NCBI GenBank assembly: GCA_014239035.1
Contig: JAAZZY010000086.1
Span: 1-6,560 of the forward strand
Direction: 5' to 3'
Length of the DNA: 6,560 nt
Origin: Chlamydiia bacterium
GTDB lineage: Bacteria; Chlamydiota; Chlamydiia; Chlamydiales; JAAZZY01
Position numbers and translations under genes: made by a program. The notes beneath the pieces are model-generated. The model saw only the letters and a list, made by a program, of their open reading frames with translations. It had not been told where the DNA came from and did no database searches. Shown one piece after another: positions 6,297 through 6,560 of this stretch (position 1 is the first letter of the stretch; the number at the start of each line of letters is the position of its first letter).

Positions 6297-6337
6297 AAAA
6301 AATAAATTGTCAATGAGTGATTAATATTGAAATGGAA
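6291..6337. repeat. direct repeat flanking tspO-SDR, right copy
   Basis: This copy matches 4781-4828 in the same orientation, with identical blocks 6291-6316 and 6321-6337 around a 4-base variable spot. It begins within the last sense codon of the SDR gene and ends 36 bases before the stop codon of the minus-strand outer-membrane gene. It keeps TTGACA on the minus strand but has lost a recognisable -10 box. Confidence 0.85.
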
Positions 6338-6360
6338 AAAACCTTTTCTAGATTTAGAAA
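6336..6360 (-). terminator. possible terminator of the outer-membrane gene
   Basis: On the minus strand a six-base-pair stem (TTTCTA/TAGAAA at 6355-6360 and 6345-6350, four-base loop) is followed closely by six T (6341-6336). It lies just after the stop of the barrel gene at 6374. The stem is short and AT-rich, so the call is weak. Confidence 0.3.
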
Positions 6361-6373
6361 GTAGATACGCTTT

Positions 6374-6560
6374 TTAGAACTTCCATTTAATCTCTAAAGA
6401 GTAGGCGTTTGCAAATAAATTTGAACCTAGTTCACCTTGATAATTTAAAGCTAAACTTGGCGCTTTTGGATTATTTGAAACATACTTAACACCTACTCGA
6501 GCAGAACCTAGATTTTGTATTTTATTGTTAAACATCTGAAGAGTGAATGTTGAAATAGAA
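6374..6560 (-). CDS. C-terminus of an outer-membrane beta-barrel protein (autotransporter-like), rest outside window
   Basis: A minus-strand frame enters from the right edge and stops at TAA (6376-6374), giving 61 visible C-terminal residues. The pattern is that of the last strands of an outer-membrane barrel: alternating residues in ARVGVKYVSN, then PSLALNYQGELGSN, and a terminal strand NAYSLEIKWKF ending in phenylalanine, the signal recognised by the BAM assembly machinery. The LxYxGExG pattern before the last strand is typical of autotransporter beta-domains; a chlamydial MOMP-like barrel is an alternative. The start, signal peptide and any passenger lie beyond the window. Its last nine codons match those of the collapsed gene ending at 4580, so the two are paralogues in the same orientation. 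It converges on the SDR gene, with 77 bases between their stop codons. Confidence 0.75.
   Translation of the reverse strand, partial: SISTFTLQMFNNKIQNLGSARVGVKYVSNNPKAPSLALNYQGELGSNLFANAYSLEIKWKF

Overview
The window is AT-rich (clearly below 45% GC), densely coded bacterial chromosome. No marker gene fixes the taxon. A classical menaquinone pathway, a TspO-family membrane protein, a CPA1 sodium/proton antiporter and tandem outer-membrane beta-barrel genes ending in an aromatic residue indicate a Gram-negative (didermal) bacterium. An environmental, host-associated lineage such as a Parachlamydia/Simkania-like chlamydia is my best guess, held with low confidence.

Left part (1-3090): a menaquinone-biosynthesis locus. 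menC (o-succinylbenzoate synthase) enters from the left edge, so its start lies outside the window. It overlaps menE (o-succinylbenzoate-CoA ligase) by 8 bases. A short soluble protein of unknown function follows on the same strand. A hotdog-fold acyl-CoA thioesterase converges on it from the minus strand, with an 8-base overlap of their 3' ends. In this setting the thioesterase is a good candidate for the DHNA-CoA hydrolase (MenI) step.

Middle (3136-4404): a CPA1-type Na+/H+ antiporter on the minus strand, 45 bases upstream of the thioesterase and probably cotranscribed with it.

Right part (4405-6560): an AT-rich, rearranged region. It holds a tiny minus-strand reading frame that joins a signal peptide directly to the last beta-strand of an outer-membrane protein, which looks like an internally deleted autotransporter gene. 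Next is a tspO gene with a TTG start, then an NAD(P)-binding SDR/epimerase-like gene, and finally the 3' end of an intact-looking outer-membrane barrel gene on the minus strand. The last bases of the deleted gene and of the intact gene are nearly identical, so they are paralogues. A direct repeat of about 47 bp brackets the tspO-SDR pair. In its left copy the repeat carries a promoter-like TTGACA element facing the deleted gene. The simplest reading is an ancestral tandem array of outer-membrane genes into whose intergenic region the tspO-SDR segment was inserted, with one array member later collapsing. No CRISPR, tRNA, rRNA, transposase or clearly new defence system was seen.
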